DNA of 64,000 nt, taken from Paralithodes platypus (Eukaryota; Arthropoda; Malacostraca; Decapoda; Lithodidae). Position 1 is the first letter of the stretch; each line of letters starts with the position of its first letter. The stretch spans positions 51,023,985-51,087,984 of the forward strand of contig CM064505.1 in NCBI GenBank assembly GCA_032716605.1, read 5' to 3'. Position numbers and translations under genes: made by a program. Shown here piece after piece: positions 11,176 through 22,333 of this stretch. The notes below the pieces were generated by a model that did not search any database, was not told the DNA's origin, and saw nothing but the letters and a program-made list of their open reading frames with translations.

Positions 11176-12150
11176 TTTTTTTTTTTTTTTTTTTTAAGAG
11201 ACAATGAACGGAGGAAGGAAAAACACAGATAAAACAAAAAGGTCCATGTGCCTAAAGGCATCCTCCATTCATAAAATGTTTGTAACAACTGGATTTAAAC
11301 ATTTGTAGATTGTAAGTTTGTGGAAAGCAATTCGAGGGAAGTGAATTCCAAACAGTAGTAGCTCTGGGGATAAATGAATTCTGATAAGCAGAAGTTCTGC
11401 ATTGTGGGGGAGAAAGTGTAAATTCATGGGCGCTCTCAGCTGCCCTAGTTCTACGGGGAAAGATGTGGAGAGGCGGCACAATTGAAGCAAGTTCCTCGGA
11501 ACAATTGCTGTGAATATATCTGTAGAATAATGCAAGGGATGCAACGTTTCTTCGTATGGATAATGTAGGAAGGTCCTGTGTGATTGCAGGGTTATTGATT
11601 AATCTAATAGCTTTATTTTGAATTTTGTCCAACTGCCTCAATGCAACCACTCCACTTCCACCCCACAGAGGTGAACAGTAATCCATCTGAGAACGCACAT
11701 GACTTTATATATCACGGCCAACTGCTCGTCAGTGAAGAATTCTCGAACTCTGTACAGGAGTCCCAGTTTTTTAGAGGCATTCTTAGCAATGCTTCTAACA
11801 TAATGTGTCCAGCTCAAATTAGTAGTTAATGTTACACCGAGAATGTCAATACTAGGGGAAGTGGGAATATTTACATCATTAAAAAATATATGGGAGTCAG
11901 TGAGATTCTGTCGGTTAGAAAATTGAATGTATTTGGTTTTCTGTGCATTAAAGGAAACTAGATTCTTTTGTCCCCATCCATTAATTCTAGAAAGGTCCTG
12001 GTTCAGAGAAATTGCAGTGTTTATTTTTGAATTTATAAGATCGGGTTGGGTGAAAGAATTGGTAAATGCTTGGAGAGACACTGAGGCCTCTCTCTCTATC
12101 TCTATCTCTTTCCCACGCATAGATACACATATGACCACGCCCTGCTAGCA
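11176..12150 (-). mobile_element. LINE-4, 5'-truncated LINE with poly-A tail
   Basis: On the minus strand, from about 12110 to 11252, it encodes the C-terminal half of a non-LTR RT: RINGWGQKNLVSFNAQKTK, ILGVTLTTNLSW, a frame change near 11690, MDYCSPLWGG and ATTVWNSLPSNCF. A poly-T run at 11176-11195 is its poly-A tail. The catalytic core and everything upstream are missing. It looks jockey-superfamily-like but is clearly not the LINE-1, -2 or -3 family. The exact 5' boundary near 12150 is uncertain. Confidence 0.72.
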
Positions 12151-12177
12151 ACTCGCTACTGTTAGCACGAAAATATA

Positions 12178-14551
12178 CATTGGTCCCTCTCATTTAGCGA
12201 TTTCATTAGTCTCGCCAAACCATCGCCAAAAGTGAATTTCGCCAAACGCGAATAGTACTTTAAATGGGAAAATTATCCATTAGTCTTTGACGAGGCCCGA
12301 GTTTACCCTTTTGGGCCTTTTCAAACCACCCGCCATGCGCATCGTCGATCGCCGACACACTCGGCGCCGTCTGCTTACTCTGTTTTTGCTAGAAGACATA
12401 GGCCTAGCCTATATATCTCCACAAAGAATTGACCTAACCTAGGTTAGATGTATATCAGGCAGCAGAATTCATTGTTATCTTGTGAATAGTCTTATTGATA
12501 AGGAATAACCACATAACCTTAGCAACAAGTTGCTAAGTCACTAGCTAGCCAGACCAAGAAATGGTCTAACCTAGCTTAGATATATATCAGGAGGCATAAA
12601 TCACTTTTACCTTGTGAATGGTGAAGACTAGAATTTTCTATACCAACTGCTTTTCGATTGAGCAAAATAATGAAATTGGTTTTGGATCCGTGGTCACTTC
12701 CTTTATTAATTATATTGATCGATTGGGCCCCTGAGTCAGCTGATGCGCGCGTGTGTGTTTGTGTGTCGCGGACTATTCGGCACAGTTTCACTTACTAGTA
12801 TTGTATGCAAGATTTGTGAAAAGCTAATTAGGAAGAGATGGATGAAAATGTTGGAGAGAAAGAAAATAATAACCCCAAAGCAATTTGGATTCAGAGAAGG
12901 GACATCTTGTGTTACCAGTTTGCTATGTTATTACAGTAGGGTGATAGATGTACTCCAAGAAAGAGGCGGATGGGTGGACTGCGTCTACTTAGACCTTTCC
13001 AAAGCATTCGATAAGGTACCACATAAGAGATTGTTATCTAAGCTTGAGATGCTAGGATGTGTCAGGGGGAGTTTGCTGAAATGGATGGAGAGCTATTTAA
13101 CAGATAGGGAAATGAGGACCAACATTAGAGGAAACTCATCGTGGCGGAAAGTTGAGAGTGGTGTGCCGCAGGGATCTGTGTTGGCACCTCTCATGTTCCT
13201 TATGTACGTGAATGACCTGCCGATAGGCATAAACTCTTACATGTCAATGTTTGCAGATGACGTAAAAATTATGAGACAAATAACAAATAAAAGTAGTTGT
13301 GAGGAGCTGCAAGGGGATTTAGATAAAATATACGAATGGAGCACCAAGTGGAAAATGAAATTTAATATAAGTAAATGTCATGTGTTAAATATGGGAAGAA
13401 GTGTGAATAGACCAAATTGGGAGTACAGGATGGGAGATAATAAAATTAGCAAGGCCGAAAAAGAAAAGATTTAGGGTTGATTATACAAGATAATTTGTCG
13501 CCAGAGAAACATATTAACAAGCTCTTTAGCGGAATGTATGCAATGGCCGGGAATATGAAAGTTTGCTCTGAACTATTTGGATGAGACCATGGTAGCGAAA
13601 ATTATGAAGAGTATGATTAGACCAAGATTGGAGTATGCAGCAGTGGTGTGGTCCCCGCATCTAAAGAAGCATATTCACAAGTTAGAAAGAATCCAGAGAG
13701 CAGTCACTAGATTGGTTCCAAGTCTCAGAGAACTGCCATATGAAGGGAGGCTAGACAAATTAAATCTACCGAGTCTAAAAGAGAGGAGAGAGAGGGGAGA
13801 CATGATAATGATGTACAAATGTACCCGGGGGCTGGAGAGGCTGGATAGGGAGGATATATTAATTATGGATATAGGAAAAACTAGAGGCCACAGCTACAAA
13901 GTAAAAAGACCTACCTGCAAGAACGATATCAGGAAGTTTAGCTTCCCCTATAGATGTATTGACAAATGGAATGGGCTGGAGGAGGAGGTGGTAGGGGCAG
14001 GGAACATCCATATTTTCAAGAAAAAATTTGATAAAAAGTAGACTGAGAGACGGGACAACACGAGCTTAGCTCAACTCCTGTAAACTACAATTAGGTAAAT
14101 ACAATAAATAAAGCAAAACACAAGAGATATGAGGTTCACAAATCTGTTTGGTCAAGATTACTCTGTTAATATATGTTTATGAAATATACCTGGGATATTT
14201 TCGCTATCCAAGCAGCTCAGTTAGGGTTTTGTGAGCGTATCTATAGCCTAGCCTCGGCCTAAGAGTAACTCTCAATACGGCGCTCTACTGTAGCCTACAT
14301 GAAACATTAACAGCAATAAAAAAGACAATAGATAATAGATAACAGATTTTATTTACCATGAATTATTTAGAGTTCGGCCTGGTGAGACTAGCTTGCGGGC
14401 GGCGCATTCTGGGCCGACGCCATTCCGTGACGTCAGCATTCTCGCCAAAAGTGTATTTGAAGTGCCAAATTCGGATTCTGGTACCATATCCAACCTATCG
14501 CCAATACTGTGTTTCGCCAAGCTGAAACCCGCTAAACGCGAGGGACCACTG
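12178..14551. mobile_element. pogo/Tigger-like non-autonomous DNA element, interrupted by LINE-2b
   Basis: Left end CATTGGTCCCTCTCATTTAG and right end, reversed, CAGTGGTCCCTCGCGTTTAG form ~23 bp terminal inverted repeats flanked by TA (12176-12177, 14552-14553). TA target and a CAGTGGTCCC-type end fit the pogo/Tigger group of Tc1/mariner. Further CGCCAAA / TTTGGCG repeats lie just inside both ends. No transposase is recognisable. Without LINE-2b (12784-14101) the element is about 1.06 kb. Confidence 0.75.
12784..14101 (+). mobile_element. LINE-2b, 5'-truncated LINE-2 copy
   Basis: Matches 20998-22320 of the near full-length LINE-2 and ends in the AATTAGGTAAATAC tail. It codes for RT from VSLTSIVCKICEKLI through DLSKAFDKVPH, VPQGSVLAPLMF, the catalytic FADD (about 13252) and the C-terminus KNDIRKFSFPYRCIDKWNG, stopping at 14041. 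A one-base loss near 13466 and a one-base gain near 13563 shift the frame. It preserves the true C-terminus, which the longer LINE-2 copy has lost by frameshift. Confidence 0.9.
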
Positions 14552-14553
14552 TA

Positions 14554-14785
14554 CCTAAGAATAAGGGAATAACAGGGAAAATAGGTGATAATTGAAGGGG
14601 GGGGGGGGGGAAAGGAGGGGATGTGGAGGAGTGATATGTGGCATGGCCGAGGGGCAAAAAAAAAATGAAAAAGACAAAAAGTTTCAAGTGAAGCTGGGGT
14701 GTTTTGAATGTTTATTTTTAGGCCTAGGATCATAAGAGTCTCCCCGCAATCGCCCAGTAAAACACATAAGTCTCCCCGCAGCTGC
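14554..14785. other. Low-complexity purine-rich gap
   Basis: Between the pogo-like element and the resumed recombinase of A. It holds a G run near 14597-14610 and an A run near 14656-14665. A TCTCCCCGCA phrase appears twice (14738-14780). Nothing coding. Confidence 0.5.
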
Positions 14786-15346
14786 CGGGTTAAAGAAAAA
14801 ATTGTTTCTTCTTGCTTTAGCTACAGGAGAGAGTGTCTCAGAGTTGGCTGCCATGTTTAGGGACCAGAATTGCATGAGGTTTTCACCCAACCTCGGATCT
14901 GTTACTTTGGCCCCTTCTGTTCATTTTGTGGCAAAGAATGAACGTGAGGCACACGTTTTTAACCCGTTCACTGTACCGGCTTTAAAACGTGGGCGCGTGC
15001 AACATAAGCTATGCCCGGTTAAAGCCCTGCATAATTATGTGCACGCCACTGTGCCGACGTCGGGGACGGCGCTCTGGGTGGCCCCCAAGACTGGGAAGAG
15101 GTTGGGCAAGTGTGCTGTGGGAATTCACCTGTGTCGGGTGATCAAGGCCAGTAACCCTCTCACAAAGGGTACTGCGCATGACATCCGCTCTTATGTGGTG
15201 ACCATTAGGTTCCTCAACAATCACTCTCTAACTGACATCGCAGGCACAGGTTTATGGTCCTCCCACAACATGTCTCCTCTTACCTCTCCATGTCCACGGA
15301 CAGGCCGGGTCATCCTTGTTTGGCGCTAGGCCAAAGGGTCATATGA
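14786..15346 (+). pseudogene. Element A tyrosine recombinase, catalytic part
   Basis: Matches the catalytic domain of the E recombinase: FLLALATGESVSELAAM, FVAKNEREAHVF, FTVPALKRGRV, LCPVKAL, ALWVAPKTGKRL, then the HxxR box (AHDIRSYVVTIRFL). A frameshift near 15270 moves to the frame carrying the nucleophile context SYLSMSTDRP and the stop at 15344. The position of the first catalytic arginine (GNR in E) is Ser here (GES). It is separated from its N-terminal half by 5.8 kb of insertions. Confidence 0.78.
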
Positions 15347-15509
15347 TTACATTCCATCCTGTCTTTTACCATCCTCTCATCATTATGCTCTGTAATGTTC
15401 TTTCCATCCCTCACTGGGGGGGGGGGAGACTAGGTCACCACATGGAATGTAAGGGACTATAGAATGTATGCCATATAAGGGGCTATTGTACTGTATATAT
15501 ACTACCTAT
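15347..15509 (+). other. 3' untranslated part of element A
   Basis: Non-coding. It contains an 11-nt G run (15416-15426) about 70 nt after the recombinase stop, a position that also carries a G run in copies B, C, D and E. It is interrupted at 15509 by the B unit and plausibly resumes at 33177. Confidence 0.5.
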
Positions 15510-15549
15510 TATAGGTTTGACTCCTGTAAGGAGATAAAGAAAACCTAAT
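15510..15549 (+). repeat. Spacer S1 (B-family type, 40 nt)
   Basis: Starts TATAGGTTTGACTCCTGTAA. It holds a CTCC/GGAG hairpin and outer AGGTTT..AAACCT complementarity. It is the outer end of the B unit. The same 40 nt recurs at 15961, 44291, 44744, 55166, 63363 and 63813 (some inverted). Confidence 0.9.
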
Positions 15550-15960
15550 ATTTAGTAGTGGCCCCGTAATCATTGACGAACATGCCTATTACATAAGGCA
15601 TCCTCTTCAAACACTAATCCGCCGTAGTTTTGAATCTACCGCGCAGAGCATTTAAAAACTGAGGAGCCTTCATCATGAGCGCACGCGACCTCACTCATGG
15701 CTTCAGTCATTATGAATTGGGTTCTCACTACGAAAAAACTTCGTAAAAAATAAAAACAAAAGAAAATAAGAATAACTATCCAATAAGCTTTCCATCATAT
15801 CGTGGATGTACTTGTGTGGATTTCTGACCAGACGCTGATTCAGGCGTCATTCTTCCTTCACTGACATATCAAGTAAACCAAAATCCTTAATACATCAACG
15901 AATGGGAAGGGGACGGTGGGAGGGCCCCAGTCGTCAATGATTACGGGGCCACTACTAAAT
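15550..15960 (-). mobile_element. Terminal module M of copy B (411 bp)
   Basis: Bounded by inverted copies of ATTTAGTAGTGGCCCCGTAA (about 30 bp). In the sense of element B (minus strand), the distal ~310 bp is an inverted copy of the first ~310 bp of the B-family 5' end, and the proximal ~100 bp is unique (GGGGCCCTCCC...). No coding capacity. It is found again after copies C and E. Confidence 0.85.
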
Positions 15961-16000
15961 ATTAGGTTTTCTTTATCTCCTTACAGGAGTCAAACCTATA
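15961..16000 (-). repeat. Spacer S2 between module M and copy B
   Basis: Inverse of S1; separates the M ITR from the B 3' ITR that starts at 16001. On the minus strand it reads TATAGGTTTGAC directly after the element's end. Confidence 0.9.
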
Positions 16001-16596
16001 ATTTATTAGTGGCCCCTCCATCATTGACGAACATGCCTGATTTCTAAGACTGGAGGGGGACATTCGTAATCATATCATAACTCTAGAAAGCAGATAATAA
16101 AAACAACCACATAGTATTCTTACTTTGAAAATATATTTAATTAACGGCGTAGCCGAACAAATTGTACACAAAGGGGGTTCAGGCAGGTGCGTGCTTCAAA
16201 GAAGCCTGCCTGACAAAAAATTGGTAACCCTGAAGATTCTGAACACAGATCTGTAGTTACAAAGGCACCCCACTCAACGAGTGGTGACAAAAAATAACAA
16301 GTTATAAGTTTACATGTGCACATAATAAACCCCAACATAAACTTGGAGATAAATTGCAAAGGAACTCCAATAATCTAAAACTAAATTGCTTTCGCAGCTA
16401 AACTACTCTAACAACACCGTTGTTTTGTACTTAACATTGTACTAGCACAATTTCTCACTGAGAAATTTTCATAACACATTTTAACCTTAAATTGTATCAC
16501 AGCTCTCATACTCCGGCGGGGTCTAGGGTGTCCTGTGTCAACTGACTGCACCCCCCCCTTTCCCATGAAAGTAAACAAAAGTGACTGCAGGGCCGC
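16001..16596 (-). other. 3' untranslated region of copy B
   Basis: Collinear with the 3' regions of C, D and E. It contains a C run (16551-16558; G run in element sense) between complementary GGGTCTAGG / CCTAGACCC arms, and the inverted GAAGCCTGCCTGA / TCAGGCAGG phrase at 16180-16212. The 3' ITR reads CCACTAATAAAT on the element strand and so contains an AATAAA. Confidence 0.65.
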
Positions 16597-17566
16597 CTAG
16601 ACCCTCTGCCTTAAAGCTATACATGGTAAGGAAGGTTTGTCTAGAGCAACTGACAAGTATCTAGACAGAAACGTATGATTAGACGCCCACAACTGCGTGG
16701 ACGCTATGTCTTCAACTGAAAAAAATTTCAGGAAACGTAAAGAGGCTGCCCATTTGCGTAAATCGTGGGCCCGACCCACAACGCCGGGATTACTTTCTTT
16801 AATGACTTCTACCAGAAGAGAGGCTAATCACCGTTTAAGTAAGCGTTTACCCGTACTTGCTACCCATAAAGCACCTTGGGGTTGTGAGGAGCTACTCTCA
16901 AATATTTGGTTAGAGCTTGTACTGGACATAAATTATGATGCACCTTTCCCCTTTTTAACGCCGGCACCGTGAACTCAGAAAACACGTGTGCACTATGCTC
17001 ATTCTTGGCTACAAAACCTGGGGAGGGTGCAATGGAAATACATTCATTAAGTCTACCAAACCTAAGACAATTAGGTGTGTTGCTCATCGCCGCCAGCTCA
17101 GACACTCTGTTTCCGGTGGCTAAAGCCAAAAGGAAAACCGCCTTTTTTAAGATTAATGCAAAGTCTGCAGTATTTTGGTACAGACGAGAGTGAAGCAAAG
17201 ACAAAGCTTTGTCCAGAGACCAAGTAGGCATGAGCTGACGGGGAGGTGGGCGGAGTTTAAAACATGCTCTCATAAAACCTGTTTCCTCCTCCCTACCGGT
17301 ATGGAGAGACCTGTAAGGTCTAAAAAGGGCACTCTAATCGCAGTTAAGTGATTTTTTAATGTTACCACAGATAAACGTTTCTGCTCAAACAGATAATTTA
17401 AATAATTAAAAACTAATGCCTCTGAGGGTACAGTTTGTTCTGTCCTAACGATCCAAAGTAAAGGCTTGCCAATGTGATTGATACTGTCGTTTTGTAGACT
17501 GAGTATATTGATTAAGTAATTTATTTGTCACATCTCTACCGTATGGTGCTAGCCACTTGGCCTCCT
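16597..17566 (-). pseudogene. Copy B tyrosine recombinase
   Basis: Reads from about 17566 (MDIQEAKWLAPYG) down to a stop at 16597. The catalytic part keeps all key residues: ATGNRVSELAAM (Arg), AHDLRKWAASLRF (His, Arg) and SRYLSVALDKP (Tyr). Frameshifts near 17330 and 16860 break it into pieces. It is collinear with E. Role: integration of the circular retroelement cDNA through a tyrosine-DNA intermediate (known for DIRS elements, inferred here). Confidence 0.8.
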
Positions 17567-18135
17567 GAATGTCCATAATGCAAAAGTCAGCGAGGTCGCG
17601 AGGTTGCCAATCGCGTCTAAGTGGAAATACCCGACCGGAGCGATACCGGGTCCAGGCACCACATTTTCAATTGCTGGTACCACAACTGCGCCGGCCACAG
17701 TGGCGCGATTAGCGAGACTAAGCCTCGATAATCTCGTAGTTTGTTCACTACGTGGCACATTAGTGACGCATCTGGCGGCGGAAACAGATAGATGGAGCTC
17801 CATCTGTTCCAGTCTGTCACTAGGGCGTCTGGCCCCCCTGCCGGCGTTTTCGCCCGGCGGGTGAGGTATAGATGGAGTTTGTGAGTCTCCTCGGACGCAA
17901 AAAGATCCACTTGTGGATGGGAGAGCTCTGCAATCATTAGGTTGAAAATGGGTTGCTTGAGCTCCCATTCTACTGTCGTGCTCTGTCGCCGGGATAGAGC
18001 GTCTGCCCAGACGTTCGCTACGCCTGGGAGATAAGAAGCGTGCAGATAAATATCTAGACTGTTGGCTAGAGCAAAAATCTCTTCTGACACGTTTAGCAAC
18101 TTCCTTGACCTCGTTGACCCTTGTTTCTGAATACA
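17549..18135 (-). pseudogene. Copy B RNase H (end) and methyltransferase-like domain
   Basis: Continuation of the RT ORF after the LINE-2 insertion: CIQKQGSTRSRKLLNVSEEI, YLPGVANVWADALSRRQ (last RNase H acidic residue), then HPQVDLFASEETHK, a YLFPPPDASLM block and APLWPAQLWYQQL, typical of the C-terminal domain of DIRS polyproteins. A frame change near 17635 breaks the C-terminus. Confidence 0.8.
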
Positions 18136-18250
18136 ATTCAGATGTAATTGGATATTCCAAGTACAGTAATTGAAATAAAAATAAACAGTTCCTGGAGTGA
18201 GATGGGATAGTGGGGCGATTGTTGTTTTTAGGCTGGCAGACGACCTCGCG

Positions 18251-19420
18251 ATGGCGGGAAGGCGTGAAAGCCTAGCTGGGGATGAGGAGGAATATGAATT
18301 TGAAGGCTTTATCACCGAGGACAAGGATGATCAGTTGGCAAGTATGAAAAAACAATTAATGGGTCTTGTGAGATGGAGGGGAGTGATGGAAAATTGGAGG
18401 AAGGAGTTAGGGGCTAAAGTAGAAGTTTTGTCCGATATGTGTGGCGTTACTAGCGGGGTGGATAGGCCTAGGCCAGTAAGTGACAGCCTAGAGGCAGTGA
18501 TGGCCAGATTAGACGAGTTAGCGTCGGAAAATGTGGCACTCAAGGCTCAGCTTAAGGAATATGAGGGCCACCTGAGTGAGGAAGTAAAAGGAATTAGTGA
18601 GGTAAAAAATGAGTGGACAAGGGTAGAGAGTGCCACGATGGTAGCCCTTGAAGAAATTGTGAAGGAGCAGAAGGAAGAGAGAGAAAAGGAAAAGAAAGAG
18701 TTTGAAAAAAATGTAGTGCAAGTTTTAAAGAAGAAAGAGAAGGTAGTGAGAGAGACAATAGATAGGTAAGTGTGTAGTAATCTTTGGAGATGTGGAAGAG
18801 CACCTGGCAGATATGAAGGTAAGAAAGGAAAGGGATGTTGTGAAAGTCAAGGGGATACTGGATTACTTAGACGAGGGTTATGGATGGGTAAAGAACTGGA
18901 GGAGGTGAGAAGGTTAGGAATATATAAGAAGGGCGAGATGAGACCACTAAGAGTGGAACTAAAGTTTAGATCAACAGCAGAAGCAGTAGCCAATGTGAGC
19001 TGGAAATTAAATTCGACAGAGCTGAATCATATAAGGGTAAAAAAGGACCAAGTGTAGAAGAACGAGAACAGTTAAGGGAACTCCAAGCTAAGGCTGATGA
19101 AGAGAATGGAAAGTTGTCTGAAGAGCAAAAGAAGAATTTTTTGGAGAATAAGGGAAGGGCAAGTAAGGAAGTGGTACATCAGGAGCCACCAAGAACCGAA
19201 AGTAAGAGGAGTGATAGGGAAAGAGACAGAGAGACAAGTACGAAGTCAAAGCAAGGAGACGGAGCGAGAGATAATGCAGGGAGCAGGGGACCGGAGAGAG
19301 AGCCAGGATGTGGTGGAGAGGGTGGAACAGAGGGAGAGAGAGGGGGGGGAGAATAGAATTAGTGGGGGAGGTGGAACTGGGTCAGGGAAGGGATGGAGGA
19401 GGTGAACCTGGTAGGAGGCA
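18251..19420 (+). pseudogene. LINE-2 ORF1 (coiled coil plus RRM-like part)
   Basis: ATG at 18251. The first 173 codons are open to 18769: an acidic N-terminus (GDEEEYEFEGF), an MGLVRWRGVMENWRKELG block, then a long coiled coil (LDELASENVALKAQLKEYEG to EFEKNVVQVLKKKEKVVRE). After the stop, sequence in other frames continues the protein: IFGDVEEHL, RRLGIYKKGEMRPLRVELKF and EQLRELQAKADEENGKLSEE, like the nucleic-acid-binding C-terminal half of CR1-type ORF1 proteins, followed by a Lys/Arg/Glu/Gly-rich tail. The N-terminal 170 residues closely resemble ORF1 of LINE-3 although their C-terminal halves differ. Confidence 0.72.
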
Positions 19421-19439
19421 GAGAGGGAAGAGAAACAAG

Positions 19440-22258
19440 GAGGTGGATTCAAATATACTGTGCTACTACACTAATATAGATGGAATAAACAGTAAAAAGG
19501 TAGAGTTAGATAATATATTAAGAAAAGATCAACCACAGATAGTCTGTTTGACAGAGACAAAGCTGAACCAGGACTTTGACAGCAACATAGTGTTTAGTGA
19601 AGGATATAATATGGAGAAATGATAGAAAGGGTAAAAGGGGAGGTGGAGTGGCAGTATTAGTTAAGAACCCTATGACAGCAAAGCACGTGGAGTTAAATAA
19701 TGACAGGGCAGAAATAATGGCAGTTGAACTCAATGATATAGAAGGAAAAAAGCTAGACATAGCAGTAGCTTACATGCCACCAAAGACCAGAGCATGGAGG
19801 GAGTTGGAGTATGAGGAGATGGTAGAGGATATGATTCAGTCGTTGAGAAGATTGCTTTTAAGGAAGAATCGATTGATCTTGGTAGGAGATTTCAACTGCA
19901 GTGAGGTTGATTGGGAATCGGGAGATGCAGGGCCAAATCAGAGATCTTGGGGAAGTCGGCTAGTGGAGTTGGTTACGGAAAATGTACTTGCACAACATGT
20001 GAAGGAAAATACAAGAATGAGGGGTAATAACGAACCTTCTAAACTCGATCTGATTTTTACAAAAGATCCTCACGAAATTAGTGATATAAACTATCTATGT
20101 CCTGTAGGTAAAAGTGATCACCTATTACTAAAATGGAAGTTGACCTCGAGTAATGCCAATAGATTAGACAATAGCTACATAAATGACAGATTAAATTATA
20201 GTAAAGCTGATTATGTATCCTTGAAAAGATATTTAGAGGGAGTAGATTGGGATCTTATTTTGAAGGAACGGGACGTACAAGGTAAATATAGTAGATTCCT
20301 CGAAATTTATAGAGTAGGAACCAATATGTTTGTCCCAAGATATAAAACTGGAAATTTTACTAAGCAGAAAGATTGGTTTAATTTGAAATGCAAAAGAGCT
20401 TTGGGTAGGCGTGATGCAGCTTGGGCTAGATTAAGAAGAAGGAACACTGAGAGTAATCGGAATAAATATAAACAGGAGAGGAATAGATATGTTAACATAA
20501 TTAGGCAAGTTAAAATGAACTATGAGAAGAACATAGTAAATAAATGTGAAAGTGACCCTAGATTATTTTATAAATATATAAACAGTAAGTTGAAGGTAAA
20601 GAAACAAATTACTAAATTAAGAGTTGATGCTAGAACGTATGAAAATGTATCGGACATGTGTGAGGTAATGAATAACAAATTGGGGTCAGTTTTTACTAGA
20701 GAGGAAGGTTTTGACGAACCACAGGCGGGAGTACTGGAGAGTGGTCTTAGTAAGATTGAAATAACTAGAGATGAGCTGTTATCTGCGATGAGAGGACTTG
20801 AAGTAAGGAAAGCTATGGGACCGGATGAAGTGTCTGCCTGGGTTTTAAAGGAGTGTGCAGAGCAATTAGTGGAGCCAGTGAGGGACATAATTCAAGCTTC
20901 CTTAGATAAAGGACAGGTTCCTGTTGAATGGAAAAGAGCTAATATCATTCCGATATACAAGAATGGAAACCCTGAGGACCCTCTAAACTATAGACCAGTT
21001 TCACTTACTAGTATTGTATGCAAGATTTGTGAAAAGCTAATTAGGAAGAGATGGATGAAAATGTTGGAGAGAAAGAAGATAATAACCCCAAAGCAATTTG
21101 GATTCAGAGAAGGGACATCTTGTGTTACCAGTTTGCTATGTTATTACAGTAGGGTGATAGATGTACTCCAAGAAAGAGGCGGATGGGTGGACTGCGTCTA
21201 CTTAGACCTTTCCAAAGCATTCGATAAGGTACCACATAAGAGATTGTTATCTAAGCTTGAGACGCTAGGATGTGTCAGGGGGAGTTTGCTGAAATGGATG
21301 GAGAGCTATTTAACAGATAGGGAAATGAGGACCAACATTAGAGGAACTTACTCATCGTGGCGGAAAGTTGAGAGTGGTGTGCCGCAGGGATCTGTGTTGG
21401 CACCTCTCATGTTCCTTATGTACGTGAATGACCTGCCGATAGGCATAAACTCTTACATGTCAATGTTTGCAGATGACGTAAAAATTATGAGACAAATAAC
21501 AAATAAAAGTAGTTGTGAGGAGCTGCAAGGGGATTTAGATAAAATATACGAATGGAGCACCAAGTGGAAAATGAAATTTAATATAAGTAAATGCCATGTG
21601 TTAAATATGGGAAGAAGTGTGAATAGACCAAATTGGGAGTACAGGATGGGAGATAATATAATTAGCAAGGCCGAAAAAGAAAAAGATTTAGGGTTGATTA
21701 TACAAGATAATTTGTCGCCAGAGAAACATATTAACAAGCTCTTTAGCGGAATGTATGCAATGGCCGGGAATATGAAAGTTGCTCTGAACTACTTGGATGA
21801 GACCATGGTAGCGAAAATTATGAAGAGTATGATTAGACCAAGATTGGAGTATGCAGCAGTGGTGTGGTCCCCGCATCTAAAGAAACATCGAGCCAAGTTA
21901 GAAAGAATCCAGAGAGCAGTCACTAGATTGGTTCCAAGTCTCAGAGAACTGCCATATGAAGGGAGGCTAGACAAATTAAATCTACCGAGTCTAAAAGAGA
22001 GGAGAGAGAGGGGAGACATGATAATGATGTACAAATGTACCCGGGGGCTGGAGAGGCTGGATAGGGAGGATATATTAATTATGGATACAGGAATAACTTA
22101 GAGGCCACAGCTACAAAGTAAAAAGACCTACCTGCAAGAACGATATCAGGAAGTTTAGCTTCCCCTATAGATGTATTGACAAATGGAATGGGCTGGAGGA
22201 GGAGGTGGTAGGGGCAAGGAACATCCATATTTTCAAGAAAAAATTGGATAAAAAGTAG
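19440..22258 (+). pseudogene. LINE-2 ORF2: endonuclease and reverse transcriptase
   Basis: Endonuclease motifs in order: YYTNIDGINSK, LTETKL, GGGVAVLVK, ILVGDFNCSEVDW, LDLIFT and GKSDH. RT motifs: KAMGPDEVSAWVLKE, NYRPVSLTSIVCKICEKLI, FGFREGTSCV, YLDLSKAFDKVPH, VPQGSVLAPLMF, MFADDVKIM (catalytic FADD) and RPRLEYAAVVWSPH. One frameshift lies near 19605-19615 in the endonuclease and another near 22095 (an extra T), which brings a stop before the conserved C-terminus seen in LINE-2b. Otherwise an open stretch of 834 codons, so this copy is young. Confidence 0.88.
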
Positions 22259-22333
22259 ACTGAGAGACGGGACAACACGAGCTTAGCTCAACTCCTGTAA
22301 ACTACAATTAGGTAAATACAATTAGGTAAATAC

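Larger units (their letters stand above)
18136..22333 (+). mobile_element. LINE-2, near full-length (CR1/jockey-superfamily)
   Basis: Two-ORF non-LTR element inserted in the RNase H of copy B. The flanks AATACA (left) and AAATACA (right) suggest a short target duplication or microhomology. The 5' UTR is 18136-18250, followed by ORF1, ORF2 with apurinic-type endonuclease and RT, and two AATTAGGTAAATAC tail repeats. LINE-2a and LINE-2b are truncated relatives in the same window. Confidence 0.9.

Noticed and set aside
15510..16000. Long terminal repeats of an LTR retrotransposon
   Set aside because: The repeats are inverted, not direct, no protease or integrase is present, and a tyrosine recombinase is. 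This is DIRS-type.
18770..19057. Independent small gene after LINE-2 ORF1 stop
   Set aside because: It is the frame-shifted remainder of ORF1; neighbouring frames together give the expected ORF1 C-terminal half.
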